Below are positions 8,941 through 16,926 of a stretch of DNA of 64,000 nucleotides, one piece after another. The position numbers and the translations under genes were made by a program. The DNA lies in NCBI RefSeq assembly GCF_036375055.1, contig NZ_DASUSQ010000102.1:1-64000 (forward strand), given 5' to 3'. The stretch is from Umezawaea sp036375055 (lineage in GTDB: Bacteria; Actinomycetota; Actinomycetes; Mycobacteriales; Pseudonocardiaceae). The notes below the pieces were generated by a model. The model searched no databases. It saw only the letters and a program-made list of their open reading frames with translations, and was not told the origin of the DNA. Position 1 is the first letter of the stretch. Each line of letters starts with the position of its first letter.

Positions 8941-9369
8941 ATGACCGCCACGACCACCACGACCGCTCGGCGCACCACCGCTCTCCGCCACCTGCCCGCC
9001 GCGGGCCGCGTGGTGCTGGGTCTGCTGTTCTCCGTCACGGGCCTCAACGGTTTCGTGGGTTTCCTGCCGCAGGACACGTCGGGAATGACCGACGGGGCCG
9101 TGGCCTTCAGCGTGGCGCTGGCGCAGACCGGGTACCTGATGCCGCTGGCGATGGGCGTCCAGCTCGTGAGCGGGATCCTGCTGCTGGCCAACAGGTTCGT
9201 CCCGCTCGCGTTGGCGCTGCTCGCGCCCGTGGTGGTCAACATCGTCGCGTTCCACGTCTTCCTCGCGCCCACGGGTCTGACCACCGCCGCGGTGGTGGCG
9301 GCGCTGGAGGTCGGGCTCGCGTGGGCGTACCGCGACTCGTTCCGGCCGATGCTGCGCGCCACCCGCTGA
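8941..9369 (+). CDS. DoxX-like integral membrane protein
   Basis: A 142-aa protein starting at ATG with AGGAACC upstream. Four hydrophobic segments are visible (about residues 20-40, 58-78, 82-104 and 107-128) after a Thr-rich, positively charged N-terminus. The pattern GRVVLGLLFSVTGLNGF at the first helix, followed by the conserved Gly and Pro positions, fits the DoxX/DoxD-like superfamily. These are small membrane proteins often linked to redox or thiosulfate chemistry, but their function is usually unassigned. It is a stand-alone gene transcribed away from the Ser/Thr kinase gene, and a strong hairpin follows its stop codon. Confidence 0.75.
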   Translation: MTATTTTTARRTTALRHLPAAGRVVLGLLFSVTGLNGFVGFLPQDTSGMTDGAVAFSVALAQTGYLMPLAMGVQLVSGILLLANRFVPLALALLAPVVVNIVAFHVFLAPTGLTTAAVVAALEVGLAWAYRDSFRPMLRATR

Positions 9370-9377
9370 CCGGCGGT

Positions 9378-9418
9378 GGAACCCCTGTTCCCGCACCCCG
9401 TGCGGGAACAGGGGTTCC
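9378..9418. terminator. Bidirectional hairpin terminator
   Basis: A perfect 18-bp stem (9378-9395 with 9401-9418) encloses a 5-nt loop. It lies between the convergent DoxX-like and GH128 genes and directly abuts the latter's stop codon. There is no U-tract on either strand, which is normal for GC-rich actinomycete terminators. Confidence 0.85.
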
Positions 9419-9420
9419 GG

Positions 9421-10236
9421 TCAGCCCACCGAGCGGTAGGCGACGCCCGTCGCGTTGGGCGTGGTGCCGGTGTACAGGCCCGTGCGGTGCGTCGTGGTGG
9501 ACAGCGTGAACCACGAGTAGCGCTCCACGAACGACAGTCCCTGCATCATCGCCGCGGAGTTCTTCGCGAACGCCGCCTGCTGGTCGGACGAGGGGTAGCG
9601 CGGCGTGCCGGTGGTGAAGTCGATCAGCGCGTACTCCGTGAGCCAGATCGGCTTGCGGTAGCGGTTGTGCACGTTCTGGAGGTAGCTCCGCAGGTGGTCG
9701 ACGGCCGCCGCCGAGAAGTCGCTGCCGTACCAGTGCAGCGGGATGAAGTCGACGCGGTAGCCGCGGGCGGACGCACCGCCGAGGAACCGGTCGAGCCAGC
9801 CGCCCGGCGTGTCGCCGCCGTAGGCCACGGCGGGCGCTCCGAGCCTCATGCCGGTGCCCTGGAGCTGCGGCCACAGCTGGAGGGCGTGGTCGACGGTCAT
9901 GTTCGCCTGGCCGCCCAGGTCGGGCTCGTTGAACGCGAGCAGCGTGGTGCCCAGGGACTTCGCCTGGTTGAGCTGGGTCGGGTTCACCGCGCCCGCGCCC
10001 CAGATCATCGGCACGAACTCCGTGCCCGCCGGGTTGGCGATGCCCTGCTTGTCCGACGCCCAGGTGTAGAACCAGCCCGCGCCGACGTCGCTGAGCGCGG
10101 TCGTGACACCCGCGAAGTTGGCGGCGCTCACCCCTTTCTTCTTGACGGCCGGGACCGCCGACGCCGGTGACGGCACCAGGGTGAGCGCGATGAGCAGGGT
10201 CAACGCCATCGACAGCAACCGGTGTGCGGTGCGCAT
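9421..10236 (-). CDS. Secreted GH128-type endo-beta-1,3-glucanase
   Basis: A 271-aa exported protein. Its signal peptide is MRTAHRLLSMALTLLIALT followed by an ASA-type cleavage site near residue 28. The start ATG at 10236 has GGAAGGGA 8 nt upstream. The mature part is a small TIM barrel of the Asl1-like/GH128 family. It carries the acid/base Glu in AFNEPDLGG and the nucleophile Glu in IWLTEYALIDF, plus the HWYG strand. Families of this type cleave beta-1,3-glucan such as fungal wall glucan. No carbohydrate-binding module is attached. It is divergent from an AraC-family regulator gene 106 bp away, which may control it. Its neighbour on the other side is separated by a strong terminator. Confidence 0.88.
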   Translation of the reverse strand: MRTAHRLLSMALTLLIALTLVPSPASAVPAVKKKGVSAANFAGVTTALSDVGAGWFYTWASDKQGIANPAGTEFVPMIWGAGAVNPTQLNQAKSLGTTLLAFNEPDLGGQANMTVDHALQLWPQLQGTGMRLGAPAVAYGGDTPGGWLDRFLGGASARGYRVDFIPLHWYGSDFSAAAVDHLRSYLQNVHNRYRKPIWLTEYALIDFTTGTPRYPSSDQQAAFAKNSAAMMQGLSFVERYSWFTLSTTTHRTGLYTGTTPNATGVAYRSVG

Positions 10237-10342
10237 GCGGAACGTCCCTTCCACGACAGCGCGGCGGCGCGGGCGGTGCTGATCACATCGTGCCGCAGCA
10301 GGCGCCCCGTGTCGCCGGTCGGGGGGATGGCACGCTGAGGGG

Positions 10343-11347
10343 GTGGCCGTCTCCGGTGTCTCGATCGAGTTCGTCCGCCCCGCGCTCGCGACGGGTGGGG
10401 TCGACGTCCGCCGGGTGCTGCGCGAGGTCGGCGTCGACGCCGCGGCGTCGCGGGTGGACTGCGACCGGGTGGTCGCGCTGGTGCGGTCGCTGTGGCGGCT
10501 CACCGGCGACGAACTGCTCGGTCTTGGTCCGCGACCGGTCCCGCTCGGCACCGTCCGCCTGATCGCGCTGGCGGTGGTGCACGCACCGGACCTGCGCGCG
10601 GCGCTGGGCCGCGTGGTCGAGTTCGCCGCGCTCACCACGGGGTACACGCGCGGCAGGCTGGTGGTGGACGGCGGGGTGTGCCGGGTCGAGTTCGCGTCCG
10701 AGCAGGACGTGGTGGACGAACCGGTGGCGCTGGAGGCGGTGCTCGCGTTCGCGCACCGGTTCGCGGGGTGGCTGGTCGGGCGGCGGATCGTCCTGACCGG
10801 ACTCGCGTTCCCGTTCGCCGAACCCGCGCACAGCGCCGAGTACGACCACGTCTTCGGGGTGGCGGCGGCGTTCGGCGCTCCCGCGGCGTCGCTGAGCTTC
10901 GACGCCGCCCACCTCGGCGCGCCGGTCGTGCGCGACGAGGCGGCGCTGGAGGCGTTCCTGCGCGAGTCGCCCGAGGACCTGATCATGCTCCGCGACCACG
11001 GGAGCACGACCGCCGACCGCGTCCGCCGGATCGTCGAGCAGGACCCCGGCGTCCGGGTCGACGCCGCTGCCGCCCGGCTCGCGATCAGCGGCCAGCACCT
11101 GCGCCGCCTCCTGCGGCGGGAGGGCACGTCGTTCCAGGGCATCCGGGAGGACGTCCTGCGCGGCCTCGCCGTCGCGGGCCTGCGACGCGGTCGCGAGTCC
11201 GTCGAGGACCTGTCCCGGCGGCTGGGGTTCTCCGAGCCGAGCGCGTTCCGCCGCGCGTTCGCCCGGTGGGTGGGGAGCCCGCCGGGCGAGTACCGGGCGC
11301 GGTACGCGGTCAGGTCCGCGAGCGGCGCCGCGCGAGACCGGCCATGA
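10343..11347 (+). CDS. AraC-family transcriptional regulator (Arabinose_bd type)
   Basis: A 334-aa regulator starting at GTG with GAGGGG upstream. Residues about 15-195 form the ligand-binding arm typical of the OruR/ArgR-like Arabinose_bd group (FVRPALATGGVDV, then FAHRFAGWLVGRR). Two AraC helix-turn-helix motifs lie at about 235-325, including LSRRLGFSEPSAFRRAFARWVGSPPGEYR. The effector is unknown. The gene is divergent from the secreted GH128 glucanase, making that gene the most likely target (inference). Its last 38 bp overlap the end of the convergent acyltransferase-like gene. Confidence 0.9.
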   Translation: MAVSGVSIEFVRPALATGGVDVRRVLREVGVDAAASRVDCDRVVALVRSLWRLTGDELLGLGPRPVPLGTVRLIALAVVHAPDLRAALGRVVEFAALTTGYTRGRLVVDGGVCRVEFASEQDVVDEPVALEAVLAFAHRFAGWLVGRRIVLTGLAFPFAEPAHSAEYDHVFGVAAAFGAPAASLSFDAAHLGAPVVRDEAALEAFLRESPEDLIMLRDHGSTTADRVRRIVEQDPGVRVDAAAARLAISGQHLRRLLRREGTSFQGIREDVLRGLAVAGLRRGRESVEDLSRRLGFSEPSAFRRAFARWVGSPPGEYRARYAVRSASGAARDRP

Positions 11348-12818
11348 GCACGGTGGCGGCCGTGCAGAGCCAGGCGAACAGGTCGCCGACGACGCCGTGG
11401 ACGGTCGTGACCCGCCGCGTCGGCACGTCGGAGTGCACGACGTGGGTGTCGGAACGCGCGTGGTCGTGGGCGGTGAGCACCCGGCCGCGCTGGTCGACCG
11501 CGCCGGACGTGCCGAACTCCGCCTGGCGGACCACCGAGTAGCCGTTCTCCACGGCCCGCAGAGCGGCCTTCTGGCTGTGCACCGCGCCGACCTCGGCCCA
11601 GTCCCGCGCGGGCACGAGCAGGATGTCGGCGTCCACGCGGGCCAGGGCCGGGAAGTCGGCGTCGAAGCAGGTGAGCGTGGCCAGCCGCCCGTGGGGCGTG
11701 TCGACCACCGGCACCACGCCGTCGCCACCGGGGTAGCCCTCCAGGCCGGGGATGGGGCGCGCCTTGTCGTAGGTCCACACCCGCGTGCCGGTCGGGTCGA
11801 ACAGGTGCGTCCGGTTCGCCGCGTGCGGGGCCTGCGGCAGGTACAGGTACACCGCGACCTGGAGGTAGACGCGCTCCTCCCGCGCGGTCCTGGAGGCCTC
11901 GGCCAGGAACGCCTCCTCGTCGGCCGCCAGCACGTTCGCCGCCTGCTCCGACCAGAGCACGATCTCCGCGCCCGCCCGTGCCGCCTCCCGCGTCCTGGCG
12001 AACAGGTTCGCGGTGACCTCCTCGAACGCGGGCCGCACCTGCGCCGGGTCCCGGTCGACGACGCCCCGCGGGGTGAACTCCTCGCCGATCAGGTCCCGCA
12101 GCTCCTCGGTGACCGCGGTGTCCGGGCTGATCCCCGCCACCCGGACCGTCCCGCCCGGAGCGGGGGTCGCGAGCACCGCTCCGCCGCCGATCAGCACGAG
12201 CGCGAGCACGAGCCCGTAGGCGCCGACGACCCGCCGGTCCACCGAGCGCTCCCACACGTCGTTGGCGACGGTCGCGCCCCAGCCGACGAGGAACGCGACG
12301 CCGTACAGGCCCGTCACCCCGGTGAGCTGGAGCAGCGCGAGCGACCCGTGCTGGGTCGGGGCGAGCACGCCGTACGCCGCGCCGAACGGGCTGATCGCCG
12401 TCATCAGGAACTCGGTCGCGGCGACCGCCGCCGGGAACAGCAGCAGCGCGGTCACCCGGCGGGCCCTCGGCGCGACGAGCCGGTCCAGCGCGTACGGCAG
12501 GGCCGTCACGGTGCTGAGCGCGACCAGCCCCACGAGGGTGGTCGCCGTCATCGGCACCGCCGTCTCCACCGCCCAGAACACCCCCGCCGCGACCGACGCC
12601 AGCCACACCGCGGGCAGAGCCGCCGCGGGGCGGCCCGCGCGGGTGAACCGCAGGAGGAACACCGGGAACAGCCACGCCGCCACGGGGACGTCGAACCGGC
12701 CGTGCACGGCGAAGAGCCACAGCACGGCGCCGACCCCCAGCCAGACCCACCGCCGCCGGTCGGGAGCGGGGTCCCGCCCCGGTGCGACCCGCTGTCGTTC
12801 GAGCTGCTCGGTGCTCAT
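11310..12818 (-). CDS. lnt: Apolipoprotein N-acyltransferase-like carbon-nitrogen hydrolase
   Basis: A 502-aa membrane enzyme starting at ATG with GGTGGAGAA upstream. The N-terminal half has about six hydrophobic segments (residues 25-210). The C-terminal nitrilase-fold domain (about 225-470) carries a Glu-Lys-Cys catalytic triad: Glu in VLWSEQAANV, Lys in YDKARPIPG and Cys in LTCFDADFP. A last hydrophobic helix follows (GDLFAWLCTAATVLMAG). Lnt N-acylates the terminal Cys of lipoproteins at the outer face of the membrane. Actinomycetes often have several paralogues, so the substrate could differ. The sequence around the active Cys departs from the proteobacterial CYE pattern. The gene stands alone. 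Confidence 0.82.
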   Translation of the reverse strand: MSTEQLERQRVAPGRDPAPDRRRWVWLGVGAVLWLFAVHGRFDVPVAAWLFPVFLLRFTRAGRPAAALPAVWLASVAAGVFWAVETAVPMTATTLVGLVALSTVTALPYALDRLVAPRARRVTALLLFPAAVAATEFLMTAISPFGAAYGVLAPTQHGSLALLQLTGVTGLYGVAFLVGWGATVANDVWERSVDRRVVGAYGLVLALVLIGGGAVLATPAPGGTVRVAGISPDTAVTEELRDLIGEEFTPRGVVDRDPAQVRPAFEEVTANLFARTREAARAGAEIVLWSEQAANVLAADEEAFLAEASRTAREERVYLQVAVYLYLPQAPHAANRTHLFDPTGTRVWTYDKARPIPGLEGYPGGDGVVPVVDTPHGRLATLTCFDADFPALARVDADILLVPARDWAEVGAVHSQKAALRAVENGYSVVRQAEFGTSGAVDQRGRVLTAHDHARSDTHVVHSDVPTRRVTTVHGVVGDLFAWLCTAATVLMAGLARRRSRT

Positions 12819-12857
12819 CGTTTCTCCACCCTCACGTCCCTGACCTGCGGTTCCAGG

Positions 12858-13506
12858 TCACGCACCGACGCTAGCGGCGGGGGTGGGCGGTCCGCTGCGA
12901 CCGGACCTCGCGCGTTTCGTGACCGATGTGGTGCGCCACCGGAGCAGCCCGAGCGCGACGAGCACACCGAGGACGGCCAGCCCCAGCGGCCGGAGCGAGG
13001 GCGTCCAGGGCCACGCCGGGCCGGTGAGGTCCAGGTGGTCGACCGGGTGCTCCAGGACCTTCGCCGACCACCGCGCGGGGGCGCGGCGCGGCCAGTCGGT
13101 GACCGGCTCGACCGTGCTCGCGTCGACGTCGGGAAGGGCGGGCACGACGACCACGTCCGGCGCCCGGTCGCCGAGCGGCCGGTCCAGCTCGTCGGAGGTG
13201 AGGTCCGGCACGAGGCCGAGCCCGCCGGTCAGCGGGAGCGGGCGGCGCGACCGCGCAGAGGTTGACCGCGCCGGTCGAGGCCAGCACCTCGTACGGGGCC
13301 AGCACGTCGGACACGACGGCGCCCCGGTCGCCCAGCACGACCACCGCGGTCGGCTTGGCGGGGTCGTGCGGTCGCGGCGGGGGCGCGGCCGTCGCGCCGT
13401 CCGCCCGAGGGGCGTTGAGGGCGCCGAACGCCGAGGAGGCGGTGACGGCCCCGAGCGCCACGGGCAGGACCAGCGCGAGGGCCGGCAGGCGGGCCACGGT
13501 CAGCAC
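12858..13506 (-). pseudogene. Broken DJ-1/PfpI-type membrane protein gene
   Basis: Two pieces of one family lie in different frames. The 5' piece has a membrane helix (LPALALVLPVALGAVTASS) and the PfpI start (TAVVVLGDRGAVVSDVLAPYEVL). About 13236-13255 the frame shifts, and the protein continues as PLPLTGGLGLVPDLTSDELD and PDVVVVPALPDVD. It then jumps from VTDWPRR to the family's C-terminal end with a last membrane helix (LAVLGVLVALGLLRWR). The expected middle, containing the nucleophilic Cys, is missing. Frameshift plus internal deletion argue for a pseudogene rather than a sequencing error. The start overlaps or directly follows the stop of the small membrane protein gene, so the two were once co-transcribed. 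Confidence 0.78.
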
Positions 13507-13901
13507 CCGTACTCGTGCCCGCGCCGCAGCATCGCCACGAGCATCGCGGGCAGCATCAGCACGTGCCCCGCCGTCGACAGGGCGGACGCCGACAGCAGCC
13601 CGGCCCAGAAGAACGGCAGCAGGACCAGGAACGGCACGTACATCGCGGCCGCCATCTCGGCGATGCCCGGCCAGGAGTGGCGGCGGATCCTCATCCACAG
13701 CGCCATCCCCGCGGCCATGTCGGTCGCCATCACCAGCACGTGCGCGGTGACGACACCGGGCAGGCCGGGCCAGACGAACGACCAGACCGGCTCCAGGACC
13801 ACCATGCCCACGACCATGGCGACCACCATCTCCAGGTAGTGCAGGGCGAAGCGCGCCGCGGGGCGGGCCCGCCGGGTTCCGGGGGTGCGTTCGGTACTCA
13901 T
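13500..13901 (-). CDS. Small four-helix membrane protein, function unknown
   Basis: A 133-aa protein starting at ATG with AAGGAG well placed upstream. Four hydrophobic segments are visible (about 20-42, 48-66, 78-98 and 102-126), unusually rich in Met. Small proteins of this look are found next to DJ-1/PfpI-like membrane genes in other actinomycetes and are sometimes named FliP-like, which is not supported here. It is followed immediately by the broken PfpI-type gene, so its natural partner appears lost. It sits 99 bp downstream of the two-component operon on the same strand. An imperfect hairpin lies at 13914-13937 in its 5' region. Confidence 0.75.
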   Translation of the reverse strand: MSTERTPGTRRARPAARFALHYLEMVVAMVVGMVVLEPVWSFVWPGLPGVVTAHVLVMATDMAAGMALWMRIRRHSWPGIAEMAAAMYVPFLVLLPFFWAGLLSASALSTAGHVLMLPAMLVAMLRRGHEYGC

Positions 13902-14000
13902 CGGGACTCCTTCGGATCGTTGCCGTGCAACGGATCCTCTGCCGCGCGGCGGGCGCGGTCAGGTGCCGGAGGTCATGTCCGGGGTCATGTGACCCGTCGG

Positions 14001-14669
14001 TCAGAGCAGGCCGAGGTCCCTGGCCCGCAGCGCCGCCTGGGTGCGGTCGCGCACCTGGAGCTTGGCCAGCACGCTCGTGACGAGGTTCTTCACCGTGCCC
14101 TCGGCCAGGAACAGCCGTCCGGCGATCTCGCGGTTGCTGTTGCCCTCCGACAGCAGCCGCACCACGTCGAGCTCGCGCTCCGACAGCGGGACCACCAGCG
14201 GCTGCCGGGCGGGCGGGGCGTCCTCGTGCGGCATCCGCGCCACCCTGGCCACGAGCTTGGCCGCCACCGACGGCTGGAGCACCGACTCGCCGCGCCGGGC
14301 GGCGACCAGCGCCTCCACCAGCCGCGCGGAGGACACGTCCTTGAGCAGGTAGCCGACCGCGCCCGCCCGCAGCGCCGCGAACACGTCCGCGTCGTCGTCG
14401 AACGTCGTCAGCGCCAGCACCCGCACGCCCGGCTGCTCGGCGCGCAGCCGGGTGGTGGCCGCGATCCCGTCCAGCACGGGCATCCGCAGGTCCATCAGGA
14501 CGACATCGGGCCGCAGGTCGGCGGCCAACCGGACGGCCTGCTCGCCGTCGCCCGCCTCGCCGACCACCTCGATCTCCGGCTGCACCTCCAGCAGCGTCGC
14601 CAGCGCCTCCCGGAACAGGGCCTGGTCGTCGACGATCAGGACCCGGACGGCGGACCCCGGCGCGCTCAC
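14001..14669 (-). CDS. NarL/LuxR-family response regulator
   Basis: A 222-aa regulator. The receiver (about 7-123) has the acidic pair in LIVDDQALFREAL, the phospho-Asp in VVLMDLRMPVLDG and the Lys in GYLLKD. The C-terminal LuxR helix-turn-helix (about 158-220) contains LSERELDVVRLLSEGNSNREIA. Its GTG start overlaps the stop codon of the kinase gene as GTGA, so the pair is translationally coupled. The cognate kinase is the upstream gene. Targets are unknown; autoregulation or control of the adjacent membrane protein gene is possible. Confidence 0.93.
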   Translation of the reverse strand: MSAPGSAVRVLIVDDQALFREALATLLEVQPEIEVVGEAGDGEQAVRLAADLRPDVVLMDLRMPVLDGIAATTRLRAEQPGVRVLALTTFDDDADVFAALRAGAVGYLLKDVSSARLVEALVAARRGESVLQPSVAAKLVARVARMPHEDAPPARQPLVVPLSERELDVVRLLSEGNSNREIAGRLFLAEGTVKNLVTSVLAKLQVRDRTQAALRARDLGLL

Positions 14670-15754
14670 CCCGGCACCTCCACGGTCAGCGCCACGCCCG
14701 ATCCGGGGCCGGGGTCGACCGACACCCGCCCGCCGAGGTCGGCCAGCCGCTCGCGCAACCCGAGCAGCCCGAACCCGGTGCCGGGGTGCTCGGGCAGCCC
14801 CCGGCCGTCGTCGCGGACCTCCAGCCGGACGAGGTCGTCGCGGCCGAAGTCGAGCACGACGCTCGCCGCCGACGCCTCCGCGTGCTTGCGGACGTTGGTC
14901 AGCCCCTCCTGGGCCGCCCGGAACAGCGACTCCTCGACCTCGGCCCGCATCACCCTCGCCTCGCCGCGCACCTCCAGCCCGGTGGGCACCCCCGCCTCGC
15001 GGGTCAACGCGCGCAGGGCGTCCACCAGCGGCGCGGGCCGGGGCTCGCGCAGCGCGGAGACCGAGCGGCGCACCTCGGCCAGCGCTTCCCGCGACTGGTC
15101 CTGCGCCTTGGCGAGCATCCCGTCGAGCCGCTCGACGTCCGCGGTGCGGATCACCGCGCGCGCGGCTTGGAGCAGCATCTGCACGACGGTCAGGTGGTGG
15201 CCCAGCCCGTCGTGGATGTCGCGGGCGACCCGGTTGCGCTCCTGCGTGGTGGCGAGCTGCTCGGCCTGGGCCGCGTACCCGCGCAGCCGTTCGTTGGCCT
15301 CGGCGAGTTCGGCCCTGGCGCGCTGCTCCCGCACCAGCAGCTCGGTCACCACGAGCGTGAACGTCGTGACGGCCAGCGTGCCGAGCCCCTCCCGCAGCCC
15401 GGCGCCCCACTCCATCCCCAGGTGCACCAGCGGGATCACCGCGGCCACCACCGCCGCGACCGGCAGCGGCAGCAGCAGCGCGCTCTGCGCGACCAGGACG
15501 ACCAGCAGCAGGACCGACCCGACCGCCGCGCCGGACAGGGAGAACAGCTCGAAGCCCAGGCCGAGCTGGACCGCGGTGTACCCCAGGGCGAGCGCCCGGC
15601 CGCGGCCCTCGACGAACCGGAACCCGACGACGGCCAGGACGGCGAAGACCAGCCCCACCAGCAGCGTCGGCAGGAGCCGCTGGGCGTACGCCGCGGAGCC
15701 CAGCGGCAGCGTCGCCCACGCGACGACCGTCAGGATGCCCAGCGCCCTCCGCAC
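14666..15754 (-). CDS. NarL-type sensor histidine kinase (HisKA_3)
   Basis: About 362 aa. Roughly five membrane segments fill residues 10-145, with very short loops, so the stimulus may be membrane or wall stress. A coiled stretch (REQRARAELAEANERLRG) leads to HisKA_3 with the phospho-His in RNRVARDIHDGLGHHL, then a HATPase with the DDGRGLP and GFGLLGLRERL boxes. GTG at 15754 was chosen; TTG at 15790 in the same frame would add 12 residues, and neither has a good Shine-Dalgarno. The gene overlaps its response regulator by 4 bp. It is divergent from a PadR operon, and the long palindrome at 15817-15864 lies in the shared intergenic region. Confidence 0.9.
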   Translation of the reverse strand: MRRALGILTVVAWATLPLGSAAYAQRLLPTLLVGLVFAVLAVVGFRFVEGRGRALALGYTAVQLGLGFELFSLSGAAVGSVLLLVVLVAQSALLLPLPVAAVVAAVIPLVHLGMEWGAGLREGLGTLAVTTFTLVVTELLVREQRARAELAEANERLRGYAAQAEQLATTQERNRVARDIHDGLGHHLTVVQMLLQAARAVIRTADVERLDGMLAKAQDQSREALAEVRRSVSALREPRPAPLVDALRALTREAGVPTGLEVRGEARVMRAEVEESLFRAAQEGLTNVRKHAEASAASVVLDFGRDDLVRLEVRDDGRGLPEHPGTGFGLLGLRERLADLGGRVSVDPGPGSGVALTVEVPG

Positions 15755-15816
15755 GCGCCCACTGTGCAAGACGGTCGAGAGCGCGGTCAACCGAGGTGGC
15801 GACCGCTGGGCACGTC

Positions 15817-15864
15817 CACTACTACGTGATACCGTGTACTGGTACTCGGTGTCACGCAGTAGTG
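15817..15864. promoter_or_regulatory. 48-bp palindromic PadR operator
   Basis: A near-perfect inverted repeat centred at 15840.5, with 20 of 24 base pairs matched. The outer arms read CACTACT/AGTAGTG and the inner arms CGTGATACCG/CGGTGTCACG. It ends 18 bp before the padR start codon and covers where its promoter should lie, as expected for an autoregulated PadR. It could also affect the divergent kinase gene. Confidence 0.75.
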
Positions 15865-15882
15865 AGGTCGCGGAGGAGGGCC

Positions 15883-16209
15883 ATGGAGGACCTGACGGAG
15901 ATGTTGAAGGGCACGCTGGAGGGGTGCGTGCTGGAGATCGTCGGCGGCGAGGAGACCTACGGGTACGCCATCACGCGTCGGCTGAACGAACTCGGCTTCG
16001 TCGACGTCGTGGAGGGAACGGTCTACACCATCCTGCTGCGACTGGAGAGGAACGGGCTCGTCCAGGTCACCAAGAGGCCGTCCGGTGTGGGCCCGCCGCG
16101 CAAGTTCTACGCGCTCAACGACGCGGGGCGCGCCGAACTCGCGAGGTTCTGGGCGAAGTGGGAGTACGTGTCGGCACGGATCGACAAGCTCAAGGAGGGC
16201 GGGGAATGA
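15883..16209 (+). CDS. PadR-family transcriptional repressor
   Basis: A 108-aa winged-helix protein starting at ATG with CGGAGGAGGG upstream. It shows the PadR order: helix LTEMLKGTLEGCVLEIV, recognition region ETYGYAITRRLNELGF, the wing start EGTVYTILLRLERNGLV, then YALNDAGRAELARFWAKWEYV and a short C-terminal dimer helix. This matches the short class (PadR-s2) that commonly forms operons with DUF1048 genes. It is followed by an ATGA overlap with the first DUF1048 gene. Small-molecule-responsive autorepression through the adjacent 48-bp palindrome is the expected control (inference from family). Confidence 0.93.
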   Translation: MEDLTEMLKGTLEGCVLEIVGGEETYGYAITRRLNELGFVDVVEGTVYTILLRLERNGLVQVTKRPSGVGPPRKFYALNDAGRAELARFWAKWEYVSARIDKLKEGGE

Positions 16210-16552
16210 CCTTCTGGGAGACCATCACGGGCGGCGATCTCACCAGGGAGTTCACGGAGTTCGAGGCCAGGGCGGGCGCTCTGCCCGGCGAGCACCGGGA
16301 GGTGTGGAGCAGATCAAGGTCACCCTGTACCCCTGCGGGAACCTCAGCGGCCGCAACCTGGTGCCGATCCTCGACGGCGTCCTGGGGCTGTTCGAGGAGA
16401 CCGCGGCCGAGGGCCAGGACGTCCACGACGTGCTGGGCGCGGACGTCGAGGGCTTCTGCGCGGCGCTGGCGGGCGCCAGGAGCCACCGGGACCGGTGGCG
16501 CGAGCAGTTGAACGGGAACGTCGCGCGGAAACTGCGCCGGGCAGGAGGGTGA
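16206..16552 (+). pseudogene. Frameshifted DUF1048 gene
   Basis: The ATG overlaps the padR stop codon. Codons 1-34 read MTFWETITGGDLTREFTEFE and on to EHREVW in the ATG frame. From about 16307 the DUF1048 sequence continues in another frame as EQIKVTLYPCGNLSGRN, then PILDGVLGLFEETAAEGQDV and REQLNGNVARKL, to a stop at 16552. A single missing G in the run at 16306-16307 explains the break exactly: TGG AGC should read TGG GAG C. DUF1048 proteins are about 110-residue helical proteins encoded with PadR repressors. A sequencing error is possible, because both halves are otherwise intact. Confidence 0.82.
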
Positions 16553-16553
16553 C

Positions 16554-16871
16554 GTGGGTATCCGGGACATCATCGAGGGCAAGAAGCAGTGGCGGGCGCA
16601 CGTGGCCAGGGCCAAGGCGCTCCCGAGGGACCACCAGATCGTCTACCAGGAGATCCAGCGCTACTGCTTCAAGGTCGGGCCGGTCGCGCTGACCGAGGGC
16701 GACCTGCTGTCGGGGATCGTCGACTTCTTCGAGGAGGGCGCGGCGACGGGCAGGGCAGTCCTCGACCTCGTCGGCGCCGACGTCGCGGCCTTCTGCGACG
16801 AGCTGGTGGAGGACTCGCGCACCTGCTCGGACCTCTGGCAGGAGTCGCTCGGGGGAGGAGCCGGGGCGTAG
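16554..16871 (+). CDS. DUF1048 family protein
   Basis: A 105-aa, all-helical, soluble protein starting at GTG with AGGAGGG 7 nt upstream. It shows the DUF1048 pattern: start GIRDIIEGKKQWRAHVARAK, central LPRDHQIVYQEIQRYCF, then GDLLSGIVDFFEEGAATGRAVLDLVGADVAAFCDELV. It is paralogous to the broken gene just upstream. Tandem DUF1048 genes behind a short PadR regulator are a recurrent actinobacterial and Firmicute arrangement of unknown function. With the first copy frameshifted, this one may be the only working member of the operon. Confidence 0.88.
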   Translation: MGIRDIIEGKKQWRAHVARAKALPRDHQIVYQEIQRYCFKVGPVALTEGDLLSGIVDFFEEGAATGRAVLDLVGADVAAFCDELVEDSRTCSDLWQESLGGGAGA

Positions 16872-16889
16872 CACCCGGCGGCACGGGAC

Positions 16890-16916
16890 GCCGGCGGTCG
16901 CTGGTCGACCACCGGC
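16890..16916. terminator. Hairpin between convergent genes
   Basis: A 10-bp stem with one mismatch (16890-16899 with 16907-16916) and a 7-nt loop. It lies between the ends of the PadR/DUF1048 operon and the esterase gene and probably serves both. Confidence 0.6.
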
Positions 16917-16926
16917 GCGGCACCCG

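Noticed and set aside
9421..12750. 1,109-codon minus-strand frame ending in the GH128 enzyme
   Set aside because: The signal peptide at 10236 marks the true start. The upstream part is the antisense strand of the AraC and acyltransferase genes.
13982..13995. GGGTCA-TG-TGACCC short palindrome after the response regulator gene
   Set aside because: The 6-bp arms are too short to call a terminator or operator with confidence, although either is possible.
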